The notes beneath the pieces were generated by a model. The model ran no database searches, was not told where the DNA came from, and saw nothing but the letters and a program-made list of their open reading frames with translations. Below, piece by piece: positions 25,084-34,004 of a DNA stretch of 64,000 bases; position 1 is the first letter of the stretch; every line of letters starts with the position of its first letter. Origin of the DNA: Nitrospinae bacterium bin107 (lineage in GTDB: Bacteria > UBA8248); contig MPNJ01000013.1 in NCBI GenBank assembly GCA_002238965.1, positions 1 through 64,000 of the forward strand. Reading direction: 5' to 3'. A program made the position numbers and the translations under genes.

Positions 25084-26520
25084 TCAGGAATTGATAGCCC
25101 GCAAATCGCCGAGAATTTTATCCGCCGCCTCGTTCGCCGATTTCACGCAATCGGGAATCCCAACGCCTCGGTAGGCGTTGCCCGCGAGGGCGAGACCCGG
25201 CGTAGCCAATAGTCCGTCTTCGATTCTTCGCACCTTGTCCAGGTGGCCCACCAGGTAATGCGGCAGGGATTCCTCATAGCGGTAAAAGACCTTTCCTTCG
25301 GGTTCTCCCGAAATCCTCAGAATCGGCCGAAGCTCATCGGTGAGCTTGCGGGTGAGATCCTCATCCGTGAGCCCCGCACGGGAGGCGGCCTCGCCTCCCG
25401 CGAAGGCGCGGATGAGCACTTTTCCCTCGGGCGCTCTGCCCTGGAACTTGGTGCTCGAAAACGAACACGCAAGCAGCGTCTTGTTCTCTATCGCAGGGAC
25501 GACGAAACCCATGGCGTGGAGCGGATTCGCTACCTGCTCGGCCCGGTACACCAGGTTGAGCGTCGCCAAAGAACCGCTCGGGGTGCTCATCAACTCTGCC
25601 GAAATACCGGGTATGGCTTTCTCCAACAGCTTTCCCGACGCGTGAGGCGGCAGGGTGACGCAAACAGCGTCTGCGTCCATCACCTCCCCGTCCTGAAGAT
25701 GAACGCGCCAGCCCCGCTCAAATCTTTCGAGTGATTCCGCCCGGTATGCCGTCCGAACCGATGCGCCGGAAATCTTCTCCGCCAGGGCGTCAACCAACGC
25801 TCCCATCCCTCGCGCGAAACTCACGAACAGGCCGTACCTCGGCCCGCTCGCCGATACGCCCTCGCCCGGACCCCGCCTTTGCATCCGCTTCCTGAGACCC
25901 AGGATGAGGCTCCTGTGCTCGCGCTCTATCTCGTGGAACTGCGGCATGGTGGCTCTCAAGCTCAGTTTTTCCGGGTCTGCCGAATAGATGCCCGCCACCA
26001 TGGGCTGGGCCATCCGCTCTAACGCCTCGCGCCCGAATCGCCTGCGTACGAAATCGGCCAGGGATTCATCCGCATCATCCTTCTTGCGCGGAAGAAGAAC
26101 GTCCATCGCCATCCTGAGCTTGCCGAGCGCGCTGAATATGGGCGAGGTGAGAAATGGGCCGACCTGGTACGGCGCTAAAAGATAATAGCCTTGGGGCACG
26201 GGGAGCAGGTCGTCGCCCCGCAGGACGAAGCTTCGCCGGTAGCGCTCGTTCGTTCCGATGAGTTGCTCCCCGAGACCCAGTTCTTCGCAGAGCTCGACGC
26301 CCTCGGGCTTCGAGGTGAGAAAACAATCGGGGCCTTTCTCCATCAGGACGCCACCGGCGAACTCGGTCTCGATAACGCCGCCGAGCCTGGGAGACGCCTC
26401 AATGAGATGGACTTGCAGTGAGAGATTCTGCTCCTCGGAAGCCCGGAGGAGCCGGTAGCAGGCGGTTAGACCCGTCACCCCACCGCCAAGCACGACCACC
26501 CGCCCGGCGTCCCGAGTCAA
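25084..26520 (-). CDS. hemY: Protoporphyrinogen oxidase, oxygen-dependent HemY type
   Basis: A 478-residue FAD enzyme that oxidises (copro)protoporphyrinogen IX in late haem synthesis. The N-terminal dinucleotide fold VVVLGGGVTGL, the following RLGG, KGPDCFLTSKPE, and the C-terminal GLALAGNAYRGVGIPDCV are family hallmarks. The start is a TTG overlapping the hemH stop (TTGA), with GGGGAG just ahead, so it is coupled to hemH. Third gene of hemE-hemH-hemY. The protein belongs to the family of eukaryotic-type and Gram-positive enzymes, not to HemG of E. coli. Confidence 0.92.
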   Translation of the reverse strand: MTRDAGRVVVLGGGVTGLTACYRLLRASEEQNLSLQVHLIEASPRLGGVIETEFAGGVLMEKGPDCFLTSKPEGVELCEELGLGEQLIGTNERYRRSFVLRGDDLLPVPQGYYLLAPYQVGPFLTSPIFSALGKLRMAMDVLLPRKKDDADESLADFVRRRFGREALERMAQPMVAGIYSADPEKLSLRATMPQFHEIEREHRSLILGLRKRMQRRGPGEGVSASGPRYGLFVSFARGMGALVDALAEKISGASVRTAYRAESLERFERGWRVHLQDGEVMDADAVCVTLPPHASGKLLEKAIPGISAELMSTPSGSLATLNLVYRAEQVANPLHAMGFVVPAIENKTLLACSFSSTKFQGRAPEGKVLIRAFAGGEAASRAGLTDEDLTRKLTDELRPILRISGEPEGKVFYRYEESLPHYLVGHLDKVRRIEDGLLATPGLALAGNAYRGVGIPDCVKSANEAADKILGDLRAINS

Positions 26521-27482
26521 TTTCCACTCCCCTTCATCTTCGCGCGCACCAGGTCCGAGAGCATCTCGATGAAGGCGGGGTGCGTACCCACCGTGGGCGC
26601 GCGGTAGAAGCGGAGTCCCGCCCCCTCGGACGCTTCCCGCGCCTCGATGTCCAGGTCGAAGAGCACCTCCACGTGATCGCAGATGAAGCCGACCGGCACC
26701 ACGAGAACGGCCTTTGCGCCGCCTGAGGCGACGCTTCCGATTACCTCCGTCACGTCCGGGCCGAGCCAGGTGCCGGGAGGAACGTCCGGGCTGCTCTGGA
26801 AGCCGACTTCGTAGCCGCTCAAACCCAGCTTTTGCGCCACGAGAGCCGCCGTTTGGCGGAATTCCTCCTCATATGAAGATGCCCTGGCCATGGAAACGGG
26901 GATGGAATGGGCCGTAAAGACGACTTTGGCGTTGCGCATGCCGCCCCCCGCCACCGGGACAGCCTGGTTCATCCTGTCGACGATGGCGTCGATGAAGCCC
27001 GGATGCGTATGCCAGGGCGTTTCCAGAAATTCGACCTCGGGCGCAACGCCGCCCAGCTCATCTCGCGCCGACGCTACGGCGCCCCGGTAGGCCTCCCAGC
27101 TAATTTTCGTGCGATGAGGGGCCAGTATGACGCCCAGGGCGCGCCTGAGCCCGCGCCTGCCCATCTCGGCCAGCGTCTCCTCCACGTAAGGCGTCCAGAA
27201 CCGGTAGCCCGTATAGACGGGAACGCCCTCGCCCGCTCTTTCGAGCGCCATCTCCAGCGCGCCCGCCTGTTTCTGGGAGAAATACGTGAAAGGGGAGACG
27301 CCGCCGAAGTGTTCATAGTGCGCGGCCACCTCTCTAATGCGCTCGGGGCCGCCCGATCTCTGGCCGACGATGCCCTCCACGTAGCAATACGCCTCGCCCG
27401 GGCATTCCTCGTAGCGGCGGCAGCAACCCCGTGTAGGGCCGCCGAAGCCGATCATGATGATGGAATCGAACCCGTCCTTCAT
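26517..27482 (-). CDS. hemH: Ferrochelatase with a Cys-rich N-terminal insertion
   Basis: A 321-residue ferrochelatase that inserts Fe2+ into the porphyrin. The catalytic His lies in VVFTAHSIP and the conserved acidic stretch in CDHVEVLFDLDIE. The N-terminus reads IGFGGP as usual but is followed at once by four cysteines (C20, C21, C27, C33) in a short insertion, an arrangement I do not know from standard ferrochelatases; it could bind a metal or Fe-S cluster. The ATG at 27482 overlaps the hemE stop as ATGA. Second gene of the haem operon. Confidence 0.9.
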   Translation of the reverse strand: MKDGFDSIIMIGFGGPTRGCCRRYEECPGEAYCYVEGIVGQRSGGPERIREVAAHYEHFGGVSPFTYFSQKQAGALEMALERAGEGVPVYTGYRFWTPYVEETLAEMGRRGLRRALGVILAPHRTKISWEAYRGAVASARDELGGVAPEVEFLETPWHTHPGFIDAIVDRMNQAVPVAGGGMRNAKVVFTAHSIPVSMARASSYEEEFRQTAALVAQKLGLSGYEVGFQSSPDVPPGTWLGPDVTEVIGSVASGGAKAVLVVPVGFICDHVEVLFDLDIEAREASEGAGLRFYRAPTVGTHPAFIEMLSDLVRAKMKGSGN

Positions 27483-28543
27483 TCGACCCCCGCTTCCCAT
27501 TCGTGAACGAACTCGATGAGTCTTTTCACGTTGTCGACCGGCGTACCCGGCAGAATCCCGTGCCCCAGGTTGAAGATGTGGCCCGGACGCCCGGACCCCT
27601 GACGCAGGATGTCCTCAACTCGCGCGAAGATATATTCAGGCGCCGCGAACAGGACGCACGGGTCGAGGTTTCCCTGAACCGCCTTATCGCCCAGACGCTC
27701 CCGGGCGTCGGCCAGCTGCACGCGGAAATCCACCCCCACCACGTCCCCGCCCGCTCCGGCGAACGCTTCGAGATAGGGCGCTGTTCCCGTGCCGAAGTGG
27801 ATGACGGGCGCGCCCTCTTCGATACCCCCAATCAGCGCGCGGCTGTGCGGCAGGACGAATTCCCTGAAATCCCCGGGTGAGAGGCAACCCACCCAGCTGT
27901 CGAAAATCTGCACCGCCTGCGCGCCCGCGCGAATCTGTTCGTTCAGGTATACGATTAGCCCTCTCACCAGCTTTCCCATCAGCGCGTGCCACGCGCCCGG
28001 ATCGGCGTACATGAACTTTTTCGTGTTCTCGAAATTCCGCGAGCCGCCGCCTTCGATCATGTAGGACGCCAGCGTGAAGGGCGCACCGCAAAAGCCGATG
28101 AGCGGAAGGGTGGGGTTCATCTGCTCCCTGGTCTTCCGAACCGCCTCGTACACGAAGGCTAAGCTCTCGCGCGGCTCCGCCTCCTTGAGCCGCTCCACGT
28201 CCGCAGCTTCCCGAACCGGGTTATGGAGAACGGGGCCTCCTTCCAGGTATGCCAGGTCCATGCCCATCGGCTGGAGGATGAGCAGAATGTCCGAGAACAG
28301 GATGGCGGCGTCAGCACCTATGGCGTCGAGCGCCGTGACGGCGACCTCGGCGGCCAGATCGGGCGTGCGGCAAAGCTCGATGAAGGAGACTTTCTCGCGG
28401 ACGGCGCGGTACTCGCGCATGTACCTGCCCGCCTGACGCATGAGCCAGACGGGCGTCCTTGCGTTGGGCAGCCCCCGGCAGGCGCGCACGAAGGCGGAGT
28501 CCGCATACGCGGGCGCGTTTTCCACTGCTGGATGCGCCGACAT
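27479..28543 (-). CDS. hemE: Uroporphyrinogen decarboxylase
   Basis: A 354-residue TIM-barrel enzyme that removes four acetate carboxyls from uroporphyrinogen III to give coproporphyrinogen III. The signature PVWLMRQAGRYMREY lies near residue 35, with ILFSDIL, GFCGAPFTLASY and NLGHGILPGTPVDNV downstream. I chose the ATG at 28543, five bases after GGAGG; the TTG 15 bases earlier overlaps that ribosome site. Length equals that of typical HemE. First gene of the operon; a small perfect hairpin at 28571-28588 lies in its leader. Confidence 0.95.
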   Translation of the reverse strand: MSAHPAVENAPAYADSAFVRACRGLPNARTPVWLMRQAGRYMREYRAVREKVSFIELCRTPDLAAEVAVTALDAIGADAAILFSDILLILQPMGMDLAYLEGGPVLHNPVREAADVERLKEAEPRESLAFVYEAVRKTREQMNPTLPLIGFCGAPFTLASYMIEGGGSRNFENTKKFMYADPGAWHALMGKLVRGLIVYLNEQIRAGAQAVQIFDSWVGCLSPGDFREFVLPHSRALIGGIEEGAPVIHFGTGTAPYLEAFAGAGGDVVGVDFRVQLADARERLGDKAVQGNLDPCVLFAAPEYIFARVEDILRQGSGRPGHIFNLGHGILPGTPVDNVKRLIEFVHEWEAGVE

Positions 28544-28570
28544 CAACTCCTCCTTCAAAACGTGTGAGAA

Positions 28571-28588
28571 CCCGTCCTGCCGGACGGG
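28571..28588 (-). promoter_or_regulatory. Hairpin in the hemE leader
   Basis: Perfect 7-bp stem (CCCGTCC with GGACGGG) and a four-base loop, 28-45 bases ahead of the hemE ATG. No U-tract. It may stabilise or tune the haem operon message; function inferred only from position. Confidence 0.35.
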
Positions 28589-28672
28589 GCTTCGAGGTCA
28601 GTCTAATCCAAAAACGGCGCGCTCGCCTATCGGGAGAGCGGTATGAGCATCAATGAAAAAACCGCTGCTCGC

Positions 28673-28700
28673 TGGACAACGCCGGTTCAGGTAGGATAAT
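28673..28700 (+). promoter_or_regulatory. Promoter for tRNA-Cys
   Basis: TGGACA at 28673-28678, a 16-base spacer and GATAAT at 28695-28700, ending 38 bases before the mature tRNA. Confidence 0.45.
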
Positions 28701-28738
28701 AAAGATTCTTGATTTCGGGCGTCACGCCCCGACACCCC

Positions 28739-28813
28739 GGCGCCATAGCCAAGTGGTAAGGCAGAGGACTGCAAATCCTTTATTCCCCGGTTCGAATCCG
28801 GGTGGCGCCTCCA
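28739..28813 (+). tRNA. tRNA-Cys (GCA anticodon)
   Basis: A full cloverleaf can be drawn: acceptor stem GGCGCCA paired with TGGCGCC, anticodon GCA in GGACTGCAAATCC, T-loop in the GGTTCGAATCC segment. The discriminator base is U (28810), as expected for Cys, and CCA is encoded at 28811-28813. Confidence 0.95.
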
Positions 28814-28838
28814 ATACCCCTCGGAGGGAGGCGAATCG

Positions 28839-29474
28839 ATGGAGCAAACGACGACAGCGCCGCAGATTGAAACCAAAGAAGAACTTCGCGAGCACTACGG
28901 CCCGGCCAACGAGCGCAGCGTCAAGAAGCAGATGGCGAAACTCGACGAGCACGCGAAGAGCTTTATCGCGCTCTCTCCGTTCATGGTTATTTCCTCCGCC
29001 ACGGCAGAAGGCGCCGACGCATCCCCCAAGGGGGACCCGCCCGGATTCGTCAAGGTTATCGACGACAACACCCTGATCATTCCCGACAGGCCGGGCAACA
29101 ACCGCGTCGACACCATGAGCAACATCGTGGAGAACAACCACGTCGGCCTCCTCTTCCTGGTGCCCGGCATGTGCGAGACGCTGCGCGTGAACGGGCGGGC
29201 GCGCATCACCACGGACCCCGAAGTCCTCGAACCACACTCGGTCAAGGGCAGGCTCCCCCGGTCGGCGATGATCATCGACGTGGACGACGTGTATCTCCAC
29301 TGCGGCAAGGCCCTCATCCGCGCGGACCTCTGGAACGCGGAGAAAAATATCGAAAGAAAGTCGTTCCCCTCGATGGGGCAGATGCTCTCCGATCAGATAG
29401 CCGAAGACGGCTACGGAGACGGAGAGGAACTCAACAAGGGCATTCAGGAGAGATACAAGACGGACCTGTATTAA
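28839..29474 (+). CDS. PPOX-class flavoprotein (MSMEG_1061-like)
   Basis: A 211-residue split-beta-barrel protein of the pyridoxamine-phosphate oxidase superfamily. The run FMVISSATAEGADASPKGDPPGFVKVID, the ligand-contact stretch IPDRPGNNR and VGLLFLVPG match the FMN-binding MSMEG_1061 family. Superfamily members use FMN or F420; with F420 synthesis encoded nearby, an F420 role is possible but unproved. GGAGG precedes the ATG. It starts 25 bases after the tRNA-Cys CCA end, so both could share a transcript. Confidence 0.85.
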   Translation: MEQTTTAPQIETKEELREHYGPANERSVKKQMAKLDEHAKSFIALSPFMVISSATAEGADASPKGDPPGFVKVIDDNTLIIPDRPGNNRVDTMSNIVENNHVGLLFLVPGMCETLRVNGRARITTDPEVLEPHSVKGRLPRSAMIIDVDDVYLHCGKALIRADLWNAEKNIERKSFPSMGQMLSDQIAEDGYGDGEELNKGIQERYKTDLY

Positions 29475-29496
29475 CCCACAGAAGGAGAAGTTGGTT

Positions 29497-29648
29497 CGTC
29501 ATTCCGGCGCATGCCGGAATCCAGACGGAGGAAAGAGGAGATATTGCGGACTTCTATTCATTCCCTTCTTCTGATGGGCTCGGCATAACCGCGAAAAACA
29601 AAAAACGAAAAGGCAAATTCCTGGATTCCGGCATGCGCCGGAATGACG
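29497..29648. mobile_element. Small element with perfect 28-bp inverted ends
   Basis: A 152-bp unit whose ends (29497-29524 and 29621-29648) are exact reverse complements; each end is itself a hairpin (ATTCCGGC with GCCGGAAT). It lies between the convergent PPOX and glgB genes, where transcripts could fold it into a strong structure. The same end sequence recurs at 60185-60324, and degenerately near 790-842. Confidence 0.75.
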
Positions 29649-29695
29649 ATTACCACAAAGGCGGGCGATGGGGTGGACTCATGGGTTCGCCCCGC

Positions 29696-31612
29696 CTAAT
29701 GCGTCTCTCTTAGATAAACCACCGCGAGGGGCGGCAGCGTGACCTCTATCGAATAGGGCTGACCGTTCAGGGGCGCCGCAACCGCGTGGCAGCCATCGGG
29801 ATTCCCCACGCCGCTGCCTCCGTAATTTTCCGCATCGCTGTTCAGCACCTCAATCCAATCGCCGTCGGCGGGAACGCCCATCCTGTAGTCCACCCTGGGC
29901 ACGGGCGTCAGGTTCGCCGCCACGAGCAGCATGGGTTCATCCTCCGTGGCGACCCGCACGAAGCCCAGGACGCTGTCATCGGCCGCATCCGCCGCCACCC
30001 ACTTGAAGCCGCGCGGGTCGTAATCACTCCGGAACAAGGCGCGCTCCTGATGGTACAAGGCGTTCAGGTCGCTCACCCACTTCATCAGCCCGGCTCTTAA
30101 CGGCTCCTGCACCAGGTCCCAGTCGAGCGCGCCGTCGTGGTTCCACTCGCGCCACTGGCCGAACTCCCCGCCCATGAAGAGGAGCTTCTTGCCGGTCTGG
30201 GCGAACATCAGCCCGTAGAGTGCGCGCAAATTCGAGAATCTCTGTCCGTTGTCTCCCGGCATCTTCCCGAGAAGTGAGCTTTTGCCGTGCACCACCTCGT
30301 CGTGGGAGAGGGGAAGCACGAAATTCTCGTTATAGGCATAAAGCAAGCGGAACGTGAGCAGATTGTGGTGATACCTGCGGTGAACGGGGTCTTTTTTCAT
30401 ATACGCAAGCGAGTCGTGCATCCAGCCCATGTCCCACTTCATGCCGAAACCCAGCCCGCCCGTATCCACGGGCCTCGAAACCATCGGCCAGGCGGTGGAC
30501 TCTTCCGCAATGGTCTGCACGTCGGGGAACCTGCGATACACCTCGGTATTCAGCCGCCTGAGGAAAGAGATGGCCTCCAGATTCTCGCGGCCCCCTTCTT
30601 CATTGGGAAGCCACTCGCCCTCTTTTCTCGAGTAATCGAGATAGAGCATCGAGGCCACGCCGTCGACGCGAAGCCCGTCGGCGTGGAAATTTTCGAGCCA
30701 GTACAGAGCGTTGCTTATCAGGAAGGAGACGACCTCGTTCCGTCCGTAGTTGAAGATGTGGCTTCGCCAGTCTGGGTGAAACCCCCGCCTGGGGTCGGCG
30801 TGCTCGAAGAGATGGGTTCCGTCGAAAAAGCCCAGCCCGTGACCGTCCGTGGGAAAGTGCGAGGGCACCCAGTCGAGTATCACGCCAATGCCGCGCTGGT
30901 GAAGATAGTCGATGAGGTACATCAAATCCTGCGGTGTCCCGAAGCGGCTCGTGGGCGAGAAGTAGCCCGTTACCTGATACCCCCAGGAACCGTTGAAGGG
31001 GTGCTCCATCACCGGCAGGAACTCGACGTGGGTAAACCCCATGTGGAGCACGTGCTCGGCGAGTTGGGGAGCGAGTTCCCTGTAGGTGAGAGGGCGATTC
31101 TCTCCATCCCCCGTCCGCCGCCAGGAGCCGATGTGAAGCTCGTAAATGGAGATGGGCGCCTCGCGTCCGTTGCATGCGCCCCGGCACTCCATCCAGTCAC
31201 CATCTCCCCATTCGTAATCGAGACTCCAGACGACCGAACCGCTCTTTGGGGGAACCTCGCTGTAAAACCCGAAAGGATCCGCCTTTTCCGCCCGGTAGTC
31301 TCCGAACTGCGAGTGAATCCGGTATTTATATACCTCACCCTTCCCCACGCCCGGGACGAACCCCGCCCAGACTCCTGAGATTTCAATCGGAGCCAGCGGG
31401 TGGGCGTTCTCGTCCCATCCGTTGAAATCCCCGATTACGCTCACAGCATCCGCGTTCGGCGCCCATACGGCGAAGTGAACACCCTCCTCCCCATCCACCG
31501 TAATCAGGTGTGCGCCCATTTTTTCGTACAATGTAAAATGGGAGCCCTGGTTGAACAGATAAATATCGTAATCCGTGATGTAGGAAAGCGCGGGGTAGTG
31601 GACGACGCTCAT
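29696..31612 (-). CDS. glgB: 1,4-alpha-glucan branching enzyme
   Basis: A 638-residue GH13 enzyme that creates alpha-1,6 branches in glycogen. An N-terminal CBM48 domain (FAVWAPNADAVSVIGDFNGW) is followed by the catalytic barrel with the nucleophile Asp in GLRVDGV, the acid Glu in AEEST and the SHDEVVHGK motif, then the C-terminal beta domain. It lacks the extra N1 domain of E. coli GlgB, which explains the shorter length. The ATG at 31612 overlaps the glgX stop as ATGA, so the upstream extension of the open frame is discarded. No glgA or glgC is in the window. Confidence 0.93.
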   Translation of the reverse strand: MSVVHYPALSYITDYDIYLFNQGSHFTLYEKMGAHLITVDGEEGVHFAVWAPNADAVSVIGDFNGWDENAHPLAPIEISGVWAGFVPGVGKGEVYKYRIHSQFGDYRAEKADPFGFYSEVPPKSGSVVWSLDYEWGDGDWMECRGACNGREAPISIYELHIGSWRRTGDGENRPLTYRELAPQLAEHVLHMGFTHVEFLPVMEHPFNGSWGYQVTGYFSPTSRFGTPQDLMYLIDYLHQRGIGVILDWVPSHFPTDGHGLGFFDGTHLFEHADPRRGFHPDWRSHIFNYGRNEVVSFLISNALYWLENFHADGLRVDGVASMLYLDYSRKEGEWLPNEEGGRENLEAISFLRRLNTEVYRRFPDVQTIAEESTAWPMVSRPVDTGGLGFGMKWDMGWMHDSLAYMKKDPVHRRYHHNLLTFRLLYAYNENFVLPLSHDEVVHGKSSLLGKMPGDNGQRFSNLRALYGLMFAQTGKKLLFMGGEFGQWREWNHDGALDWDLVQEPLRAGLMKWVSDLNALYHQERALFRSDYDPRGFKWVAADAADDSVLGFVRVATEDEPMLLVAANLTPVPRVDYRMGVPADGDWIEVLNSDAENYGGSGVGNPDGCHAVAAPLNGQPYSIEVTLPPLAVVYLRETH

Positions 31613-33747
31613 AGGATCGTTTCCCCCCGCGCCACGGGCGGTTCGTTGCGGCCCCTCAGCAGGACCAGCGACTCTCCGGCGAGATGGTAGGATTCGCCCG
31701 AGTGGATCCGCCAGTTCCATCCTTTTTCATCGAATTCAGCCGTATCCATCACCACGGTCCATCTCTTCTTTCTGTCTTCTTCGAGGAAAACGAAGGGTAT
31801 CGCCTCATGGTGCGCGTTCATGAGAACCATGAAAATATCACGATTCCTGGGCCCAAGCCGAGAAAAATGTTCGTCGCCCGGCACCTCTCTCAGCCTGAAG
31901 CCGAAACACTTCATGAAGTGCACATCCCACTCTTCGGCGCTCATTTCATGGCCCAGGTGATGAAGCCAGGCGATCCCGGGTCTGTCCATCCGGTGCAGGC
32001 TTCTTTTCGGGAAAATCTCCATCCGCCGAAACGCCGTCTGAGACCCGGTCCAGCGGATGAGGTTTTTGACGAAAGAAAGCAGATTTCCGTTTTTCTCCGC
32101 CAGACTCCAATCCACCCAGGAGGTCTCGTTGTCCTGGCAATAGGCGTTGTTGTTCCCCGTCTGCGTGCGGCCGAACTCGTCTCCCGCCTGAAGCATCGGC
32201 ACGCCCTGGGAGAGAAACAGGCTCGCGAGCAGATTACGCTTGCGGCGCGCGCGCATGGTCGATACGAAAACGTCGTCCGTCGGACCTTCCACCCCGCCGT
32301 TCCAGCTATGGTTCTCATCCGCGCCGTCTTTGTTGTCCTCCCCATTCGCTTCGTTGTGCTTGTGCTGAAAGCTTACCAGATCCGCGAGCGTGAGCCCGTC
32401 GTGGCAGGCGACGTAGTTCAGACTCGCCTGGGGCGAACGCCCGCCGGCCTCGAAAACGTCGCTGCTCCCCGTCAGGCGCGTGGCGAACTCCGCCGCCTGG
32501 TTGAAATCCGCACGCCAGAAACGGCGCGCCGCGTCCCGGAATTCACCGTTCCACTCCGTCCAGCCCTCCGGGAAATTCCCCAGTTGATAACCCTCTTCGC
32601 CCAAATCCCAGGGTTCGGCGACGAGCTTGCGCTCCGAGAGGACCGGGTCGTCCGCGACCGCCCTGAAAAACGCGGATTCGGGGTCGAAACCCCTCTCCGT
32701 TCGCGCCAGAGTGGGAGCGAGGTCGAACCGGAAACCGTCGACGTGAAACTCTTCCGCCCAGTAGCGCAGGCTGTCCACGATGAGGCGCAGGACAGCCGGA
32801 TGCGATACGTTCAGGGAGTGGCCGCAGCCCGTTGTGTCGGCGTAGCGGCTTTCATCCTTGGGGTCCACGCGGTAATAGACCCGGTTGTCGAGCCCGCGAA
32901 ATGAGAGATGCGGCCCCCTGAAATCCCCCTCCCCAGTGTGGTTGTAGGCCACGTCGAGAATCACCTCGATTCCCGCAAGATGATATGTCTTGACCATCGC
33001 CTTGAACTCATCGACCTGCCCGCCCCCCTCGCCGCGGCTGGAAAAGCGCGCATCGGGCGCGAAAAATCCGAGCGTCGCGTACCCCCAATAATTGGAAAGC
33101 CCCAGCATTTGGAGACGCTGCTCCGAGACTCGGTGATGAATGGGCAAGAGTTCGATGGCCGTTACGCCCAGATCTTTCAGGTATTCGATCACGGCCGGAT
33201 GGGCAAGGCCCGAATACGTGCCCCGAAGTTCTTCGGGGACTTCGGGATGCCGCATGGTGAAGCCTTTTACGTGCAGTTCGTAGATAACGGTCTCGGACCA
33301 GGGCGTGCCGGGCGGGGAGACATCCTCCCAGTCGAAGGAAGAATCCACGAGCACGCTCTTGGGCGCCGCGTGTGCGTTGTCCCTTGCATCGAAATGGTGG
33401 ATGTCGCCATCCCGGTAGCCGTACATCTCATCGCACCAGTGAACCTCGCCCGCAATCGCCCGCGCATACGGGTCAAGCAGCACCTTGTAACCGTTGAAGC
33501 GATGCCCCTGTGCGGGCGCGTAAGGGCCGTGGACGCGGAATCCATAGAGTTGCCCCGCGCCCAGGCCTTCCACCTCCGCGCGCCAGATGTCGTCATGCCT
33601 TTCGAGAGGAACCCGCGCCGTCTCCCTGCCGTGGTCATCCGCCTCGAACAGGCAAAGCTCGACCCCCTCCGCATTCTCGGAGAAAAGAGAGAAACGCACG
33701 CCCCCATCTATCCATTCGGCGCCCAGGCGCCCATCCGGCTGATTCAT
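31609..33747 (-). CDS. glgX: Glycogen debranching enzyme
   Basis: A 712-residue GH13 isoamylase-type enzyme that cleaves alpha-1,6 branches of glycogen. It has an N-terminal CBM48 domain (VRFSLFSENAEGVELCLF), VILDVAYNHTGEG, the catalytic Asp in GFRFDLAPTL, the Glu in VAEPWD and CHDGLTLADLVS. The ATG at 33747 is preceded closely by GGGAGG. The gene overlaps glgB by four bases, so breakdown and branching enzymes are made together, pointing to storage glycogen or maltodextrin turnover. Confidence 0.93.
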   Translation of the reverse strand: MNQPDGRLGAEWIDGGVRFSLFSENAEGVELCLFEADDHGRETARVPLERHDDIWRAEVEGLGAGQLYGFRVHGPYAPAQGHRFNGYKVLLDPYARAIAGEVHWCDEMYGYRDGDIHHFDARDNAHAAPKSVLVDSSFDWEDVSPPGTPWSETVIYELHVKGFTMRHPEVPEELRGTYSGLAHPAVIEYLKDLGVTAIELLPIHHRVSEQRLQMLGLSNYWGYATLGFFAPDARFSSRGEGGGQVDEFKAMVKTYHLAGIEVILDVAYNHTGEGDFRGPHLSFRGLDNRVYYRVDPKDESRYADTTGCGHSLNVSHPAVLRLIVDSLRYWAEEFHVDGFRFDLAPTLARTERGFDPESAFFRAVADDPVLSERKLVAEPWDLGEEGYQLGNFPEGWTEWNGEFRDAARRFWRADFNQAAEFATRLTGSSDVFEAGGRSPQASLNYVACHDGLTLADLVSFQHKHNEANGEDNKDGADENHSWNGGVEGPTDDVFVSTMRARRKRNLLASLFLSQGVPMLQAGDEFGRTQTGNNNAYCQDNETSWVDWSLAEKNGNLLSFVKNLIRWTGSQTAFRRMEIFPKRSLHRMDRPGIAWLHHLGHEMSAEEWDVHFMKCFGFRLREVPGDEHFSRLGPRNRDIFMVLMNAHHEAIPFVFLEEDRKKRWTVVMDTAEFDEKGWNWRIHSGESYHLAGESLVLLRGRNEPPVARGETIL

Positions 33748-33894
33748 CTTCCTCCCGCCTGTAAAATCACATCGCCCCGGCAACCGAAATTGCGGGCACC
33801 ACAATACACCCGCTCAAAACATCCGCCATGAATTAAACCATCATACCCGATTTTTGTTGTGATTTTGTTACAAAGATTTGCCATGTAAGTGGAC

Positions 33895-33909
33895 TTGCCG
33901 ATTCGGCAA
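33895..33909. promoter_or_regulatory. Perfect palindrome upstream of the tartrate dehydratase gene
   Basis: TTGCCGA-T-TCGGCAA, a 7+1+7 inverted repeat about 110 bases ahead of the tarD start and near position -50 of a possible promoter (TTCACC at 33920, TAGAAT at 33944). Size and symmetry suit a dimeric regulator. No regulator gene is adjacent. Confidence 0.35.
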
Positions 33910-34004
33910 AAGGTCTCATTTCACCTTTTTCCGGAAAAGACTGTAGAATCGCCGCGTCCATCGCAAGGCCGAAACATCGAATTCACCCCCAAATGGAGAG
34001 CGCT

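Noticed and set aside
29497-29648. CRISPR-like array
   Set aside because: Only two inverted hairpin ends, no direct repeat-spacer periodicity and no cas genes.
31613-31720. Upstream extension of GlgB
   Set aside because: Those codons are the 3' end of glgX; ATGA overlap fixes the start.
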